In this document: positions 8,155 to 15,653 of the stretch, piece by piece
How the letters are laid out: every line of letters begins with the position of its first letter
How positions within the stretch are numbered: the first letter of the stretch is position 1
Position numbers and translations under genes: made by a program
NCBI RefSeq assembly: GCF_009830105.1
Contig: NZ_WURB01000041.1
Span: forward strand, 1-32,021
DNA: 32,021 nucleotides
Source: Microvirga makkahensis
GTDB taxonomy: Bacteria > Pseudomonadota > Alphaproteobacteria > Rhizobiales > Beijerinckiaceae
Direction of reading: 5' to 3'
The notes under the pieces: generated by a model
The model's database searches: none
The model's input: only the letters and a program-made list of their open reading frames with translations
What the model was told of the DNA's origin: nothing

Positions 8155-8946
8155 ATGGCTAAATCCAACCATGGGTCTGCAGTCAGCGCGTTTGTTCATG
8201 CTCAGCAGGAGGCGCGCGTCGAAGGTGGTCCCCGGGGCATTGGCCCTTTCGTGAGCGAATTCGCCCGCAACAAGACGCAACCGGAGCCTGAACCCGATTT
8301 TACCGACGGGGTCATCACGGTGGTGAAAGATGAGGAAGGGGGCGTCACGCTGAGCTTCGCCACCTTCGCCGAGGCTCTCGCCTATTCCGATGACGGCGAT
8401 ACTCTCCAGGTAGGGGCAGGCGTCTACAACGAGGTGATTGACCTTGATGAAAGCGTCACAATCCTCGGCGAGGAAGGTGCCATCCTGGACGGCTCCGGCT
8501 TCGTGACGGAGATCGACACGACCTCGACCATCGAGCTGTTCGACGGCTTCAGCGGGGGCTCCATCTCCGGGCTGACGGTGAAGGCCGTCCAGGACGGCAA
8601 CGCCGTCGTGACGATCACCGGCGAGGCCGTAACGGACGTCACGTTGGAGGGTAACACCTTTGATGCGGGCGACAACACCACAGGCCCCCTCGTCTACCTG
8701 AACCCGGATGCGGACAGCTTCGTGTTCGAGAGTAACGTGTTCGCAGGCACGGCCCTGACCGGCTCTCCGCTCCTCGGCATCGAGGCCAACAACGTGCAGG
8801 TGCTGAACAACACCTTCGGCGAGGTGGCAGGAACCTACCCCAAGGTCGAGATCTTCCCCGGCAGCGATGGCCTCACCAGCGACGTGGAGCTGGCGGGCAA
8901 TATCGGCCTTGGGGACGGCAGTGTGCTCTATGGGCTTTATGTCTAA
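8155..8946 (+). CDS. right-handed beta-helix repeat protein, function unknown
   Basis: The 263-residue protein is very acidic, with no signal peptide and no membrane segment. From about residue 60 it shows the pectate-lyase-like beta-helix pattern: FATFAEALAYSDDGDTLQVG, then YNEVIDLDESVTILGEEGA, then coil-like repeats ending in VTLEGNTFDAG, FVFESNVFAGT and VQVLNNTFGEV. The N-terminal 50 residues look disordered. Such helices occur in polysaccharide lyases, adhesins and type I-secreted proteins. No catalytic signature or RTX repeat was found, so no activity is claimed. It stands alone between a terminator and a hairpin. Confidence 0.7.
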   Translation: MAKSNHGSAVSAFVHAQQEARVEGGPRGIGPFVSEFARNKTQPEPEPDFTDGVITVVKDEEGGVTLSFATFAEALAYSDDGDTLQVGAGVYNEVIDLDESVTILGEEGAILDGSGFVTEIDTTSTIELFDGFSGGSISGLTVKAVQDGNAVVTITGEAVTDVTLEGNTFDAGDNTTGPLVYLNPDADSFVFESNVFAGTALTGSPLLGIEANNVQVLNNTFGEVAGTYPKVEIFPGSDGLTSDVELAGNIGLGDGSVLYGLYV

Positions 8947-8988
8947 CCAGGGCTGCTGACCATCCGACCGGCTGCGACGCGGCGATCG

Positions 8989-9016
8989 GCGGCGGGAGGT
9001 TCATTCCTCCCGCCGC
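8989..9016 (+). terminator. hairpin after the beta-helix gene
   Basis: GCGGCGGGAGG (8989-8999) pairs perfectly with CCTCCCGCCGC (9006-9016) around a six-base loop, 43 bases after the stop codon. No T-tract follows, but the 11-pair GC stem is terminator-like. Confidence 0.6.
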
Positions 9017-9074
9017 TCTCCGTTGCCTGTTCGCGCGTCATGTTGACCTGAAACGAGGATGCGGGAGGTGCCAT

Positions 9075-9147
9075 GGCGGAACGCATTTCCGCCTAATGTG
9101 ACACTCGGGTCGAGCATCCACTTGACACTCTTTCGCGGTCGCGAGAG
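9075..9147 (+). promoter_or_regulatory. possible promoter and palindromes upstream of the cyclase operon
   Basis: GGCGGAA (9075-9081) and TTCCGCC (9087-9093) form a short perfect hairpin. Further on, TTGACA (9122-9127) is a consensus -35 hexamer, followed at once by the palindrome CTTTCGCGGTCGCGAGAG (9130-9147), eight-base arms with one mismatch. No good -10 is visible at the usual distance. This could be an operator-controlled promoter for the three-gene cassette. Confidence 0.3.
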
Positions 9148-9207
9148 CCTTTGTGTTCGCCAGGGGACTGATTGTCATGAACGGCTGGCGCGTGGTGTCG
9201 GATCGAC

Positions 9208-11115
9208 ATGAACGATGATGCGGTGGAGAAACCGGAAGGACAGGCCGCCCGAACCGAGCGATCCGACATGCGGATTCCAGGCGGGGAGCTTGTGCAGCGG
9301 GAGGTCATCGTGCTTCTGGTCGATCTCGTGGAGTCGGTGCGGCTCATGCGGGAGCACGAATCCTACACCATTCGCCGGTGGACAGATTTCGTCCGTATCG
9401 TAACCACCGAGATATTGCCGCGCCATCGTGGTGTCCTGATCAAGAACCTTGGCGATGGCCTGATGGCGCGCTTCGAGGCAGTCCCCGACGCCGTCCATGC
9501 CGCCGCCGAGATGCATCGGACGCTCGCCGCACAGAATGCCGGCATTCCGGAAGACCGGCATCTGCACCTTCGCGCCGGAATCAACGCGGCGATGGCATGG
9601 AGCGACGGAACCGACATCTATGGGACAGCCGTAAACTTAGCGGCGCGGCTGGCGACGCTGGCCGGGCCGGACGAGACGATTGCCAGCGCATCGGCGCATG
9701 AGCAGCTGGCGGCTGCCCTGGCCGCTCTGGCAAATCCCGGTGAGACGATCGGCAATGCCGCCGCACGCGACGAGCTTACGCACGGAGTGGATGCATCGTG
9801 CGAGGATCTCGGCGATTGCTTTCTCAAGCACTTTGACAAACCGGTCCGAGCGTATCGGGTCGGTCCGCCAAGCCGACAGCCAAGCCTTACCGGCCTGCGC
9901 GACTACGGAACTCCCATGGAACCCTGCATCGCCGTGGTTCCCTTCGAGGCCAGGAACATAAACCGCGAGCATTTCGATGTCGGCAACCTGATCGCCGATA
10001 GCGTGATCTGGCGCCTGTCGAAATCGACGAGCCTTAAGGTCATTTCACGCCTGTCCACCAGCGTGTTTCGCGGCCGTGCGAGAAATGCAAGGCAGGTCGC
10101 ATCGTATCTCGGCGCTCACTATGTCCTCAGCGGCGGATACATCGTGGATGCGGGCCGACTTCTGGTGACGGCCGAACTCGCCGAAGCGCGCAATAACGAA
10201 ATCGTCTGGTCCGGCCAATTGTGCGGGGAGGTCGGCGACCTGCTGAAGCCCGAAAGCGAACTGGCGAGTCGGATCGCCCAGGCAGTGCACATCTCCGTGT
10301 TCGACGCTGAAGTCGAACATATTCTGACCCAACCGCTGCCGACCCTCGAGAGTTATTCGTTGCTGCTCGGCAGCATCAGAATGATGCATCGGTCGAGCAA
10401 GGACGAGTTTCTGCAGACTCGTAAGCTCCTCGAGGAGCTCATCAACCGGCACAACCGCATTGCCACCCCGCGCGCCTGGCTCGGCAACTGGTTCATTCTG
10501 CGGGTGACGCGGGGCTGGTCCGAGGATCGGACCCGCGAGGCTGCCGAGGCCCTGGGCACCACCCATGCGGCGCTCGACAGGGATCCGTCAAACGCACTTG
10601 CGCTCGCGACGGAGGGCTTCGTCTACTGTCATTTGCTGAAGGATCTGGACACGGCTCGCAAGCGGTGTGATCAAGCCGTCGACGTCAATCCCAGCCACGC
10701 CCTGGGTTGGCTCTACCGGGGTACGATCCATGCGTTCATGGGCGAGGGTGACGCGGCTGTGGACGCAACGCAGCGCGCGATGGAACTCTCCCCGCTCGAT
10801 CCGCAGCGCTACTACTTCGAATCCCTCGGCGCGACGGCACGACTTTCCGCGCATCAATATGTGAATGCCGAAAGACTCGCGCGGTCGTCGCTCGCGCTCA
10901 ACCGGATGCATTCCTCCACATGGCGTGCTCTGACGATCGCACTCGTCTGCCAGGGGCGGATGGACGAGGCGCGCGGAGCCCTGCGCAACGTGCTGCAGCT
11001 CGAGCCGGAACTGACTGTCGAGAAATATGTCGCGCGCATGCCGAATGGGCAGCTCGATACGGGCCGGCACTGGGCGCACTGCCTCGCGGAGGCAGGTTTG
11101 CCGTCGGGAAGATAA
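9208..11115 (+). CDS. class III adenylate/guanylate cyclase with TolB-like and TPR regions
   Basis: This 635-residue protein starts with a nucleotide cyclase domain (about 30-225). The expected catalytic set is present: metal-binding D39 (LLVDLVES) and D83 (KNLGDGL), purine-selecting K79 and D136, and transition-state N143 and R147 (VNLAARL). Activity making cAMP is therefore predicted. Residues 148-168 and 171-191 are a degenerate tandem duplication. A TolB/FlgO-like segment (PCIAVVPFE) follows at about 243-370, then TPR-like helices from about 440 to 610. There is no signal peptide or membrane segment. It is the first gene of a cassette, 23 bases before the haloperoxidase-like gene. The TPR half probably senses a partner protein. 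Confidence 0.88.
   Translation: MNDDAVEKPEGQAARTERSDMRIPGGELVQREVIVLLVDLVESVRLMREHESYTIRRWTDFVRIVTTEILPRHRGVLIKNLGDGLMARFEAVPDAVHAAAEMHRTLAAQNAGIPEDRHLHLRAGINAAMAWSDGTDIYGTAVNLAARLATLAGPDETIASASAHEQLAAALAALANPGETIGNAAARDELTHGVDASCEDLGDCFLKHFDKPVRAYRVGPPSRQPSLTGLRDYGTPMEPCIAVVPFEARNINREHFDVGNLIADSVIWRLSKSTSLKVISRLSTSVFRGRARNARQVASYLGAHYVLSGGYIVDAGRLLVTAELAEARNNEIVWSGQLCGEVGDLLKPESELASRIAQAVHISVFDAEVEHILTQPLPTLESYSLLLGSIRMMHRSSKDEFLQTRKLLEELINRHNRIATPRAWLGNWFILRVTRGWSEDRTREAAEALGTTHAALDRDPSNALALATEGFVYCHLLKDLDTARKRCDQAVDVNPSHALGWLYRGTIHAFMGEGDAAVDATQRAMELSPLDPQRYYFESLGATARLSAHQYVNAERLARSSLALNRMHSSTWRALTIALVCQGRMDEARGALRNVLQLEPELTVEKYVARMPNGQLDTGRHWAHCLAEAGLPSGR
9649..9780 (+). repeat. degenerate in-frame tandem duplication inside the cyclase gene
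   Basis: Segments 9649-9711 and 9718-9780 align codon by codon without gaps, at about 39 of 63 bases, with a 69-base period. The proteins read LATLAGPDETIAS... and LAALANPGETIGN.... Other cyclases have a single such segment after the VNLAARL motif. Confidence 0.6.
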
Positions 11116-11138
11116 ACTTAACCCACAGGGAGGCGGGA

Positions 11139-12239
11139 ATGACCCAGCTGGGTGGCGCGGGTGGAGCCGGTGGAGCCGGTGGGGCGGGTGGTGCAGGCGG
11201 AGCCGGTGGTGCGGGCGGAGCCGGTGGTGCGGGCGGCGCGATGCTTGGCACGCTGGCCGATGCCTTCGCCAACTCGATCATGGTGGATGCGCTCATCCTG
11301 GGGCGGGAAGGAACGACGGTTCCTGAGACAAGTCATTACGCCCCCGCATTGCCGGTCATCGAGGACACGGCGCAGATGGCGCGCTGGGAGCCATGGGTCC
11401 GCGCCTATGTGGCGATCGGCGAGATGCTGCAGGGGATCAGCTTTCACAAGACCGCGACGTCCTTCCAGGTGCTGTCGTCCGGAACTTTGATCGCGGAAAT
11501 CGAACGTCCGCAGAAATCGACTTTTGCGGCGCAGATTCCGATGGTGCTGAGCTGGGCCGAGCTGCGCAACGAACGCGCCACCGAAATTCTGGCGCAGATC
11601 GATCCTCCATACGCCTTCTGGTCATCGATCATCTACATGCACCCCGAACGGACCAAGCGCACGTTCGAGCTCGTCAACATGGTGCTGCAATTCTGCGTGT
11701 ATGTGGAAATGCGCTTCAAGCATGCTTTGGCGTGCTGGCGTCCAGTCGAATACAATGCCCAAGTTCAACCGATGATCACGACGCCGGGACACGGAAGCTT
11801 TCCGAGCGGACACGCGACGCAGGTCTTCGCGGTCGCGCATGTGCTGAAATCGCTGCTCAAGCTGAAGCCGGCGAAGACGGCACACGCCATGGTCATCGAG
11901 CAGCTTGATCGGCAGGCGGCCCGCATCGCGACCAACCGTGTGATCGCAGGCGTCCACTTCCCGGTCGACAGCATGGCAGGGCGCATGCTGGGCGTCGCCT
12001 TGGGCGAGTACTTCGTCGGGCGCTGTACGGGAGGCCGGCCATTCATGGGCAGGAAGTTCCTCGCCGGCGGCATCGATGGCGCTGCCACCACCGACTTCAA
12101 TCCGTTCAATCCGCAGCAGACCCTCGACGGGGCATCGCTTTTCTATTCTCATTCGCAAGCGGGGTCCATCGTGCAGTCCAAGCTGATGGAGCATGTGTGG
12201 ATCGCCGCACAGAACGAGTGGAAGGGACGATTCCCATAA
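11139..12239 (+). CDS. vanadium-dependent haloperoxidase / PAP2-like phosphatase with Gly-Gly-Ala N-terminus
   Basis: This 366-residue protein has the three motifs of the vanadium haloperoxidase/acid phosphatase superfamily in order: K194-x6-R201-P202 (KHALACWRP), P222-S-G-H225, and R267-x5-H273 with D277 (RVIAGVHFPVD). The oxyanion site for vanadate or phosphate is complete, so it could be a haloperoxidase or a phosphatase. Residues 5-34 are ten perfect Gly-Gly-Ala triplets. There is no signal peptide and no set of membrane helices, unlike lipid-phosphate PAP2 enzymes. The ATG at 11139 is chosen because GGGAGGCGGG precedes it, although the frame is open upstream. It lies between the cyclase and protease genes. 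Confidence 0.85.
   Translation: MTQLGGAGGAGGAGGAGGAGGAGGAGGAGGAGGAMLGTLADAFANSIMVDALILGREGTTVPETSHYAPALPVIEDTAQMARWEPWVRAYVAIGEMLQGISFHKTATSFQVLSSGTLIAEIERPQKSTFAAQIPMVLSWAELRNERATEILAQIDPPYAFWSSIIYMHPERTKRTFELVNMVLQFCVYVEMRFKHALACWRPVEYNAQVQPMITTPGHGSFPSGHATQVFAVAHVLKSLLKLKPAKTAHAMVIEQLDRQAARIATNRVIAGVHFPVDSMAGRMLGVALGEYFVGRCTGGRPFMGRKFLAGGIDGAATTDFNPFNPQQTLDGASLFYSHSQAGSIVQSKLMEHVWIAAQNEWKGRFP
11151..11240 (+). repeat. ten 9-base repeats encoding (Gly-Gly-Ala)10
   Basis: Ten consecutive nine-base units of the form GGN-GGN-GCN, such as GGTGGAGCC and GGCGGAGCC, run without interruption. The units differ mostly at third codon positions, so the protein repeat is perfect while the DNA is not. 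Such tracts can change length by slippage, always in frame here. Confidence 0.9.
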
Positions 12240-12278
12240 GCCGATGAGGAGAGCTCTGGGCCACGCGGAGAAGGTTCC

Positions 12279-14315
12279 ATGCTCGAACGCGACACCTACC
12301 CGAAATGCTTTGACCCGTACCTCCGGTACGCGATTTCGTCGAATTTCGGGAATTTCGAGCTTCCCGACGGGAAGAAAGAGAGATCCAGGCTGTTCTTCCT
12401 CGTGGAGTTCAAAGAGGCCGGACGGGAAACCGAATTCGCTGCGCAGATGAACGAAGCCGGGCTCTCCGTCGTTCTCGGTCCGGCCGGCAGCACCACCCGA
12501 TTTGCCACCCTGCACGCCGCCAGGGAGGCCGTGATCAAAGCTGTCAACGGATCGGTCGCATTCGATATCTGGGAGAAGTATGTCTCCAGGGTCGCATTGT
12601 CGCTTCCACTGGAGACCTCGGCATCGGGAGCGCTCAGGAGGCTCCCTGCCGGACGCTGGCGGAAAGGCCGGAAATCGCCGGGGTCACTCCTCATCGGTGT
12701 GCTCGACGACGGCTGCCCATTCGCCGCCGCGCATTTCCTCCGGGCCAAGGCGAGCACGCGGGTGCGGGGCATCTGGGACCAGAACCAGGGCAAGAAACCG
12801 ATCAGAATCAATGATCGAAACGGCGAGGAATGCTTGTTCGGACAGAGGCTGTTGGACTTCAACTACGGCCTTGAATTCTACCGCGATTCCGAAGGAGCCG
12901 TTCCCGCGCCCCTGCGGCGGCGAATAGGTCTCGACGAATGGATCCAATTGCATGCGACGCCGACAGGCGGCATCGACGAGGATGGCTGTTACGCCGACGC
13001 CGGCTTCAGCAGTCTGTCGCGACGTCTGTCGCACGGAGCGCATGTGATGGACGTACTCGCAGGTCGCGTCCCCACCTCCTCACGTGTCGGTCCCGCGGCT
13101 CAGGGTGACCGTCGCGACCCGCCGAGCTGGAGGCCGGGCGCCGACCCTGCTTCCAAGGCCGATGTGGTCTTCGTGCAATTCCCGCACGACTGTATCCGTG
13201 ATGCGACCGGGGTGTGGCTCAAAGCGTATGTTCTCGATGGCATCCGGTACGTCCTGTCCTTTGCCGACCCGGGTAAGACCAAGAACGTTATCATCAACAT
13301 CAGCTACGGCCCGACGACCGGTCCGCATGATGGCACGGCGGAGTTGGAGGAGGCACTGACAGCGCTCGTCGCGGAGTTCGACGGCACTGCCAGGAAACCC
13401 AAGCTCGAAATCGTTCTTGCGGCAGGCAACACCTATCTGAGCGAAGGACACGTCGTCTATGCGAGGAGCGGACGACGACCTGACCGTATCGAGTGGACGT
13501 GGCGCCTTCCCCCCGACAATCCCGTGCTGTGCTTTGCCGAACTATGGATGGACAATGCCGACCCAGGGCCTGTCTCCGTCATGCTCACGTCGCCCGGCGG
13601 AGCTGTCTCGACGTCGGGCACGGGCCCTGTCCCGCCGCCCCCTGGCGTGTCCCTTCCGCCCCACACTGGGGTTTACGCCCCAATCGTATGGGGCAGCCAC
13701 ACGATGTGGCTGCTTGCGGTCGAACCGACCCGGGGCGTGGCCGAACACGGGGATTGGAAGATCGAGGTTTCCGGCATTCCCCAGAACGCGCAGATTCATG
13801 CCTATGTCGCACGGAGCGACCCGAACCTCAATGTGCGCACCGGCGCCAAGCTTTCGTACTTCCTCGATCACACATGGGAAATGACCCGTTCCTCCGAGGC
13901 AAGCTGCAAGTACAACAACGGAGAGTTTGACAGGACCGGATCTCTGATCCGTCGTGACGGCACCCTGAACGGGATCGCCACCGCGAAGGATCCCGGCGTA
14001 CACGTGGCCGGTGGGTACATCATCGCAAACGGACGCAAGTCGTCCTACTCCTCGGCAGGCCCTGCGCGGAGCGGTCCGCTCGCCCTGCGCCTGGGTCCCG
14101 ACAACGTGCTACCCTGCGATGAATCCCACGCGCTCCTGGGTATACGGGCCGGAGGCAACAGGAGCGGCGGCGTGTTTCGCCTGATCGGCACCAGTGCCGC
14201 GGCACCACAATTGGCAAGGCACATTGCCGATCCACCGATCCCGCCTGCAGTCGACCCACCGACGCAGCCCGAAGAAATTGCGAAACGGGGCGGCGGCAAC
14301 ATCGAGCCGCCCTGA
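12279..14315 (+). CDS. subtilisin-like serine protease (S8 family) with large insert
   Basis: This 678-residue protein holds a complete subtilase active site: D143 (IGVLDDGCP), H252 (SHGAHVMDV), oxyanion N384 (LAAGNTY) and S639 (GTSAAAPQLA). The N-terminal 130 residues have no signal peptide and may be a cytoplasmic prodomain or recognition domain. Between N384 and S639 lies an unusually long stretch of about 250 residues. It includes a beta-rich portion (about 405-520, with WTWRLPPDNP, VSVMLTSPGG and GDWKIEVSG) like a jelly-roll or P-domain insert. GAGAAGG precedes the ATG, 40 bases after the haloperoxidase stop. Probable role: cleavage of a partner protein, perhaps within this cassette. Confidence 0.88.
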   Translation: MLERDTYPKCFDPYLRYAISSNFGNFELPDGKKERSRLFFLVEFKEAGRETEFAAQMNEAGLSVVLGPAGSTTRFATLHAAREAVIKAVNGSVAFDIWEKYVSRVALSLPLETSASGALRRLPAGRWRKGRKSPGSLLIGVLDDGCPFAAAHFLRAKASTRVRGIWDQNQGKKPIRINDRNGEECLFGQRLLDFNYGLEFYRDSEGAVPAPLRRRIGLDEWIQLHATPTGGIDEDGCYADAGFSSLSRRLSHGAHVMDVLAGRVPTSSRVGPAAQGDRRDPPSWRPGADPASKADVVFVQFPHDCIRDATGVWLKAYVLDGIRYVLSFADPGKTKNVIINISYGPTTGPHDGTAELEEALTALVAEFDGTARKPKLEIVLAAGNTYLSEGHVVYARSGRRPDRIEWTWRLPPDNPVLCFAELWMDNADPGPVSVMLTSPGGAVSTSGTGPVPPPPGVSLPPHTGVYAPIVWGSHTMWLLAVEPTRGVAEHGDWKIEVSGIPQNAQIHAYVARSDPNLNVRTGAKLSYFLDHTWEMTRSSEASCKYNNGEFDRTGSLIRRDGTLNGIATAKDPGVHVAGGYIIANGRKSSYSSAGPARSGPLALRLGPDNVLPCDESHALLGIRAGGNRSGGVFRLIGTSAAAPQLARHIADPPIPPAVDPPTQPEEIAKRGGGNIEPP

Positions 14316-14661
14316 CGCCCGGGCACCCTTGTTGGAACAGCCACGTGGGGGCTGCCGACGTCTGCGGCTCAGTTATCCGACGCCCTCAATACATTGCCTA
14401 ATCGGATTCGGGCGGTGTCATTCGCCGGCCTTTCGGACGAACCGGTCAAGGGGAGAAGCCGCCCTCGGGCGTAGCCCGGGCGTGCCAGAGGCGCCCTTCG
14501 ATTGCCGACGCGCCGTTCAACGCGCGCCTTCGGAGCCGCACGGTGGCGACGACAACCTCCTCTCGCCATAGCCGGGCTCGTCCGGGCCATGACGGGAGAG
14601 AACGGGCGCGGCGCTCCGGGTCCGCACTATGCTTTCGGTCGAAGGTTGCCCGTCGGAACGA
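14316..14661. other. intergenic gap between convergent genes with nothing certain
   Basis: These 346 bases separate the protease gene from the convergent IclR gene. The one structure seen is CTCGGGC-GTA-GCCCGGG (about 14464-14480), a short GC stem without a T-tract that could act as a weak terminator. Open frames here look like chance frames. Confidence 0.35.
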
Positions 14662-15474
14662 TCATGTGGATCCTGTGCCAAGGCTTCGGGTGGGATAGCG
14701 CAGGGTTGGGTCGAAGGGATTGAGCTGCCTGCCGATCCCGTCGGCTTCCTTTTGCAGCAATTCGACCACGAGGGGCAGACGATCCCCCTCCAATCGCTCC
14801 GACAAGGTCCCGATGCTCAAGGCGGCCACGGCTCGCCCCTCCGCATCGAAGATGGGAACGCCGACACCGGCCATTCCGGGAATCAGACCTGTGTTCAGGC
14901 TGGCATACCCTGTCCTACGGACGGTTTGGATCTGCATCCGCAGCCCGACCTCGTCGAAGCTTCCCCGATCGAGAAGGCGCGGAACGTTGAAGCGTATGAT
15001 CGTCTCGCGCTCGTCTTCGGGCAAAAAGGATAGAATGGCCAGACTGCCCTGCCCGATCCCGAGCGGCACCTTTCCGCCAATATCGCCCGTGAAGGTCCTG
15101 ATCGGAAATGGCCCTTCCACGCGATCCAGACAGACGGCGTCAAATCCGTTGCGAACCAGGAGAAAGACGCTGTCGCTCAAGGTCGAGGACAGGCGCAGAA
15201 GCGCTGGCCGTGCCGTGCTGCGCAGACCACCGGCATGGGCGGCCTGCGCCGCCAGCACGAAGAAGTCGAGAGCGAGCCGGTACTTCCGGCTTGCTCCGGT
15301 CTGCTCGACGAAGCCCTCCGCCATCAGGGCTTTCAGAGCTCGGTGGGCGCTGGGCTGACTTATGCCACTTGCGGCGGCGATGTCGGTGAGGCGCATCCCT
15401 TGAGGATTTTGGCTCCCGAGAACCTTGAGAAGTCCAAGTGCCCGTCTGATTCCGGATATTGCATCTTCCGACAT
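14662..15474 (-). CDS. IclR family transcriptional regulator
   Basis: This 270-residue protein has an N-terminal winged helix (about 5-65: RALGLLKVL, then LTDIAAASGISQPSAHRAL) and the C-terminal IclR ligand-binding domain (about 80-255: GKVPLGIGQGSLAILSFLP, GYASLNTGLIPGMAGVGVPI, VAALSIGTLSERL). IclR regulators often sit divergent from the catabolic operon they control and bind short inverted repeats. That matches its position against the polyamine-type ABC/dehydrogenase operon. The ligand is unknown but is probably the imported compound or a breakdown product. Confidence 0.93.
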   Translation of the reverse strand: MSEDAISGIRRALGLLKVLGSQNPQGMRLTDIAAASGISQPSAHRALKALMAEGFVEQTGASRKYRLALDFFVLAAQAAHAGGLRSTARPALLRLSSTLSDSVFLLVRNGFDAVCLDRVEGPFPIRTFTGDIGGKVPLGIGQGSLAILSFLPEDERETIIRFNVPRLLDRGSFDEVGLRMQIQTVRRTGYASLNTGLIPGMAGVGVPIFDAEGRAVAALSIGTLSERLEGDRLPLVVELLQKEADGIGRQLNPFDPTLRYPTRSLGTGST

Positions 15475-15653
15475 GTGAAACCTGGATGTGAGACTTGGCT
15501 ATTTTCTTTCAACAACTGAAAGAAATGTCAAAAAAATTTCATAGGCTGGAACCAGTACGTTGACTTGGGCTGCCGTCTTAGCCGTGATGCGGGTTCGGCC
15601 TCGTGCTCGCACAGACCGTGCGGTCCGAGGCTCTGCAATGATCGGAGGACTGT
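15475..15653. promoter_or_regulatory. divergent promoter region with perfect inverted repeat, candidate IclR operator
   Basis: TTTCTTTCA (15503-15511) and TGAAAGAAA (15517-15525) are perfect reverse complements with a five-base centre. Right beside the repeat, the minus strand carries a consensus -35, TTGACA (15531-15526). The palindrome therefore lies between the -35 and -10 regions of the iclR-type gene, suggesting autorepression. A weaker TTGACT at 15560-15565 may be the -35 of the plus-strand operon. Confidence 0.6.
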
